Source: Sandaracinobacteroides sp964394815
GTDB lineage: Bacteria; Pseudomonadota; Alphaproteobacteria; Sphingomonadales; Sphingomonadaceae
Assembly (NCBI GenBank): GCA_964394815.1
Contig: CAYMZC010000128.1
Coordinates: 1-7,312 of the forward strand
Length of the DNA stretch: 7,312 nt
Direction of reading: 5' to 3'
The first letter of the stretch is position 1. Each line of letters starts with the position of its first letter. The position numbers were made by a program, and so were the translations under genes. The notes beneath the pieces were generated by a model, which saw only the letters and a program-made list of their open reading frames with translations, ran no database searches and was not told the origin of the DNA. Positions 5,506 through 7,312 of the stretch are shown here, piece after piece.

Positions 5506-6354
5506 ATGACAAGATCCGGCCCCAATCGATCCCGCCGCTTTTTTCCTATTCTGGCCAGTATGTTGCTGTCATTGTTTGCGCCACAATCAGCGCTGCTTGC
5601 TACTGAACAAGAGCTTTCATGGACGGACTGGGCTGATCTTGCGCTGGCCAGCCTCGTTGTCCTGGCGGTCGAAATTGAAAAGGTCGACAGGCTGGGGCGG
5701 CGCGCTGCCCCGGACGTGCCGCCCGGCGAAGTCCGGGCGCTTGTCGAAGGGAATCTTACTGCTGCGCTCAAGGCACCGGGACTATTGCCCGGCGCCGCCG
5801 CCTGGCTGTGGCAAGGGCCAGCGAACGCGCGCGGCCGCCCGCCCTTTGCGCCCCCGGCCCATGTACTGGTCTTTGCAAGGCCGCTTGCCGGCGGGGCCGA
5901 TCCCTCCACACAGCCACTGGTGCTTGTCAGCCGCTCTGCGCAGCAGCCCTGGAGCGCGGCAAATGCGGATCTGATCCGCCAGCTGCTCATGGAAGCGCGG
6001 GAAACCGGCGGCGACAGGATGGTGACCGGCATCACCGATGCCTTTCATGCCGCTGGCGCGGTGGAAGGCGCATCCGAAAGCCAGTTCTTCCTCTCCACGC
6101 GCGCGGGCGGGCCGATGACCCTGATGGTCCGCCGGTCACCGGTTGCCGATCCCGAAATCCTCGTTGCCGACGGCGATCTCGTCGACAGGGCTGTTCCCGT
6201 CACGCCGCGCACACTGGCGTGGCGCGCGCTCGCCTGTGGCCTGCCCGAAAGTCTGCCGGAGCGCCTTGCAGCCGACAAGGGCCTCGCGGACGACTATGCC
6301 CTTGCACGGGCACACATAGGGGCATGCGGCCGGACGCTTCAGCCCCCGGCCTGA
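5506..6354 (+). CDS. Uncharacterised exported protein, conserved-hypothetical type
   Basis: I do not recognise a named domain. From ATG at 5506 the product is 282 residues and opens with a Sec-type signal peptide: basic RSRR (8-11), hydrophobic FFPILASMLLSLF (12-24) and a small-residue region ending near QSALLA (27-32), suggesting cleavage around residue 29-32. The mature part is mixed alpha/beta with no membrane helix. Recurrent-looking stretches are WTDWADLALASLVVLAVEI (39-57), HVLVFARPL (119-127), TGITDAFHAAGAVEGASESQFFL (174-196) and TLAWRALACGLPE (236-248). Two cysteines (244 and 274) could form a disulfide. Similar proteins seem familiar to me as uncharacterised proteins of Sphingomonadales, but I cannot name a family. 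GAGG (5497-5500) lies 5 bases before the ATG. The frame stays open back to 5128, but an upstream start would bury the signal peptide, so I reject it. The gene is divergent from tonB and converges on the pterin genes with an 18-bp gap. Confidence 0.7.
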   Translation: MTRSGPNRSRRFFPILASMLLSLFAPQSALLATEQELSWTDWADLALASLVVLAVEIEKVDRLGRRAAPDVPPGEVRALVEGNLTAALKAPGLLPGAAAWLWQGPANARGRPPFAPPAHVLVFARPLAGGADPSTQPLVLVSRSAQQPWSAANADLIRQLLMEARETGGDRMVTGITDAFHAAGAVEGASESQFFLSTRAGGPMTLMVRRSPVADPEILVADGDLVDRAVPVTPRTLAWRALACGLPESLPERLAADKGLADDYALARAHIGACGRTLQPPA

Positions 6355-6364
6355 TCCGGGCTTT
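6341..6364 (+). terminator. Weak terminator-like hairpin over the stop of the exported-protein gene
   Basis: AGCCC (6341-6345) pairs with GGGCT (6358-6362), with extra CCGG/CC pairing possible inside after a two-base bulge, and TTT follows. It spans the TGA at 6352-6354. The short T-run makes it marginal. It lies in the convergent junction where some terminator is expected. I see no T-rich hairpin serving the minus-strand folB gene. Confidence 0.3.
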
Positions 6365-6372
6365 ATCCGGCT

Positions 6373-6771
6373 TCAGTCGCTGGAGAGCAGGACGCCGACG
6401 GCGTTTGTGTCGGGATAGACATCGGGCTTGCGCAGGCTGATCCTGAGCGCGGTGACGCCCGGCCGCGAGGCGATCATGTCGAAGATCTCGGCGGCCAGCG
6501 TTTCCTGAAGGTTGAAGCGCCTGGCAGCCACAAGGTCGATGATTCCGGTGCGGATGAAATCATAGTTCCACGAGGCTTCGCGCGTGTCCTCCTGCGGCCA
6601 GTGCGCCAGATCGAGCGTGACCTCGACACAGGCCAGAATGCGCTGCCGCGTGCCCACTTCGAAATCGTGAAAGCCGATATCGGCCAAAAGCTCGAGATCC
6701 TCGAGGAAGACCTTGTGGGTCTTTGGCTGGAGCAGGGGCTGCCGGGCATCGTTCAGGGGATGGACTGTCAT
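6373..6771 (-). CDS. folB: Dihydroneopterin aldolase family protein (FolB, or FolX-type epimerase)
   Basis: A 132-residue protein of the FolB/FolX family, normally about 120 residues. Family landmarks are visible in order: the first strand LEDLELLADIGFHDFE (23-38) with the pterin-binding-type Gly33 and Glu38, the Tyr of SWNYDFI (70), LQETLAAEIFDMI (88-100) with Glu90, and SLRKPD (112-117) with the Lys at 115 expected to act in catalysis with Tyr70. FolB cleaves 7,8-dihydroneopterin to 6-hydroxymethyl-7,8-dihydropterin and glycolaldehyde in cytosolic folate synthesis. The homologous FolX instead epimerises dihydroneopterin triphosphate. The ATG (6771-6769) overlaps the stop of the upstream SDR gene as ATGA, indicating translational coupling, and its own ribosome site is weak. 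Pairing with a FolM-like reductase leaves the FolX function open. FolB is the default call. Confidence 0.85.
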   Translation of the reverse strand: MTVHPLNDARQPLLQPKTHKVFLEDLELLADIGFHDFEVGTRQRILACVEVTLDLAHWPQEDTREASWNYDFIRTGIIDLVAARRFNLQETLAAEIFDMIASRPGVTALRISLRKPDVYPDTNAVGVLLSSD

Positions 6772-7312
6772 GGTTTCACCATATGGGCGACATCGCGCGG
6801 GAGCGCCAGAAAACGCTGGCCGGAATCGAGGTTGAGGGTCTGGCCCGTTACCGTGGGCGTGCGCACCAGATAGAGAAGGGCATTGACGAGATGCGCCACT
6901 TCCACGCCGCGCTCAAGCGCGTTGAGGCGGTGGGCCTTTTCGAAAACGCCGCGGCTTTCCGGGCCCCAGCCCAGGGTGACGGAAGGCGCGATCGTGTTCA
7001 CCCGGATCCGCGGCGCAAGGGTGCGCGCCGCCATTTCCGTGACAGCATCGAGGCCTGCCTTCGATACCGTATAGCTGAAATAATCCGGGTTGGGCGCCTG
7101 CAGCTTTGCATCGCCCATATTGATGACAAGGCCATTCCAGGCTTCGGGCAGGTGCCCGGCAAAGGCCTGGATAAGAAGGGCAGGCGCCCGAAGGTTCACG
7201 GCCACATGCTCATCCCAGAGATCGGGTCCGAAGGACGCCAGATCGTCCTCGACGAACTGGGAGGCGTTGTTCACCAGCAGTTGCGGCGGGCGGGGAAGGG
7301 CGCCGATGACAT
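6768..7312 (-). CDS. SDR-family pteridine-reductase-like oxidoreductase (FolM/PTR1 type), N-terminus outside the window
   Basis: The frame is open to the right edge, so about 180 C-terminal residues of an expected 250 or so are present and the glycine-rich NAD(P) motif lies outside the window. SDR landmarks: LLVNNAS (NNA at 7271-7263), the strand GLVINMGDA, Tyr (7073-7071) in SYTVSK with Lys (7061-7059), and RVNTIAPSVTLGWGPE followed by VTGQTLNLDSGQR. The usual catalytic Ser is replaced by Asp (7112-7110) in NMGDA. The Asp-Tyr-Lys spacing of 13 and 4 is the same as Asp181, Tyr194 and Lys198 of Leishmania pteridine reductase PTR1 (NMVDA there), and E. coli FolM has the same type of triad. It therefore probably reduces dihydropterin or dihydrofolate with NADPH. 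It precedes and overlaps the FolB-family gene by 4 bases, which supports a pterin role. A general SDR with another substrate is possible. Confidence 0.85.
   Translation of the reverse strand, partial: VIGALPRPPQLLVNNASQFVEDDLASFGPDLWDEHVAVNLRAPALLIQAFAGHLPEAWNGLVINMGDAKLQAPNPDYFSYTVSKAGLDAVTEMAARTLAPRIRVNTIAPSVTLGWGPESRGVFEKAHRLNALERGVEVAHLVNALLYLVRTPTVTGQTLNLDSGQRFLALPRDVAHMVKP

Overview
The window is a 7.3-kb stretch of GC-rich chromosomal DNA, most probably from an alphaproteobacterium of the order Sphingomonadales. I infer this from the style of the TonB, ExbB and ExbD proteins, the tonB-exbB-exbD-exbD gene order, and the neighbouring DUF4126 and exported hypothetical genes. The taxon is inferred from protein style, not from a marker gene. 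I see no mobile element, CRISPR array, RNA gene or phage gene. The content looks like ordinary core genome.

Layout. The left edge (1-136, minus) holds the N-terminus of a DUF4126 membrane protein. It is divergent from a complete 599-residue MsbA-related ABC exporter half-transporter (280-2079, plus). A gene-free stretch of about 560 bp follows. Next comes the energy-transducing operon on the minus strand, read right to left: tonB (5120-4458), exbB (4382-3657), exbD copy 1 (3625-3158) and exbD copy 2 (3139-2711). It closes with a strong intrinsic terminator (2673-2639). A 75-bp gap between tonB and exbB holds a second hairpin-plus-U-tract element that could lower readthrough into exbBD or separate the transcripts.

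Divergent from tonB, across a 385-bp intergenic region rich in inverted repeats, is a gene for an uncharacterised, probably exported protein (5506-6354, plus). It converges on a two-gene pterin unit read on the minus strand: a pteridine-reductase-like SDR (right edge to 6768, truncated by the window) and a dihydroneopterin-aldolase-family protein (6771-6373). These two overlap by an ATGA.

How the genes work together. TonB, ExbB and the two ExbDs would form the inner-membrane motor that couples the proton gradient to TonB-dependent outer-membrane receptors. The SDR/FolB pair points to tetrahydrofolate or tetrahydromonapterin metabolism. The ABC exporter and the exported protein have no substrate or function that can be read from the sequence. 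I found no convincing evidence for an undescribed multi-gene system. The points most worth a second look are the tonB/exbB intergenic hairpins, the palindromes upstream of tonB, the uncharacterised exported protein and the PTR1/FolM-type catalytic signature of the SDR.
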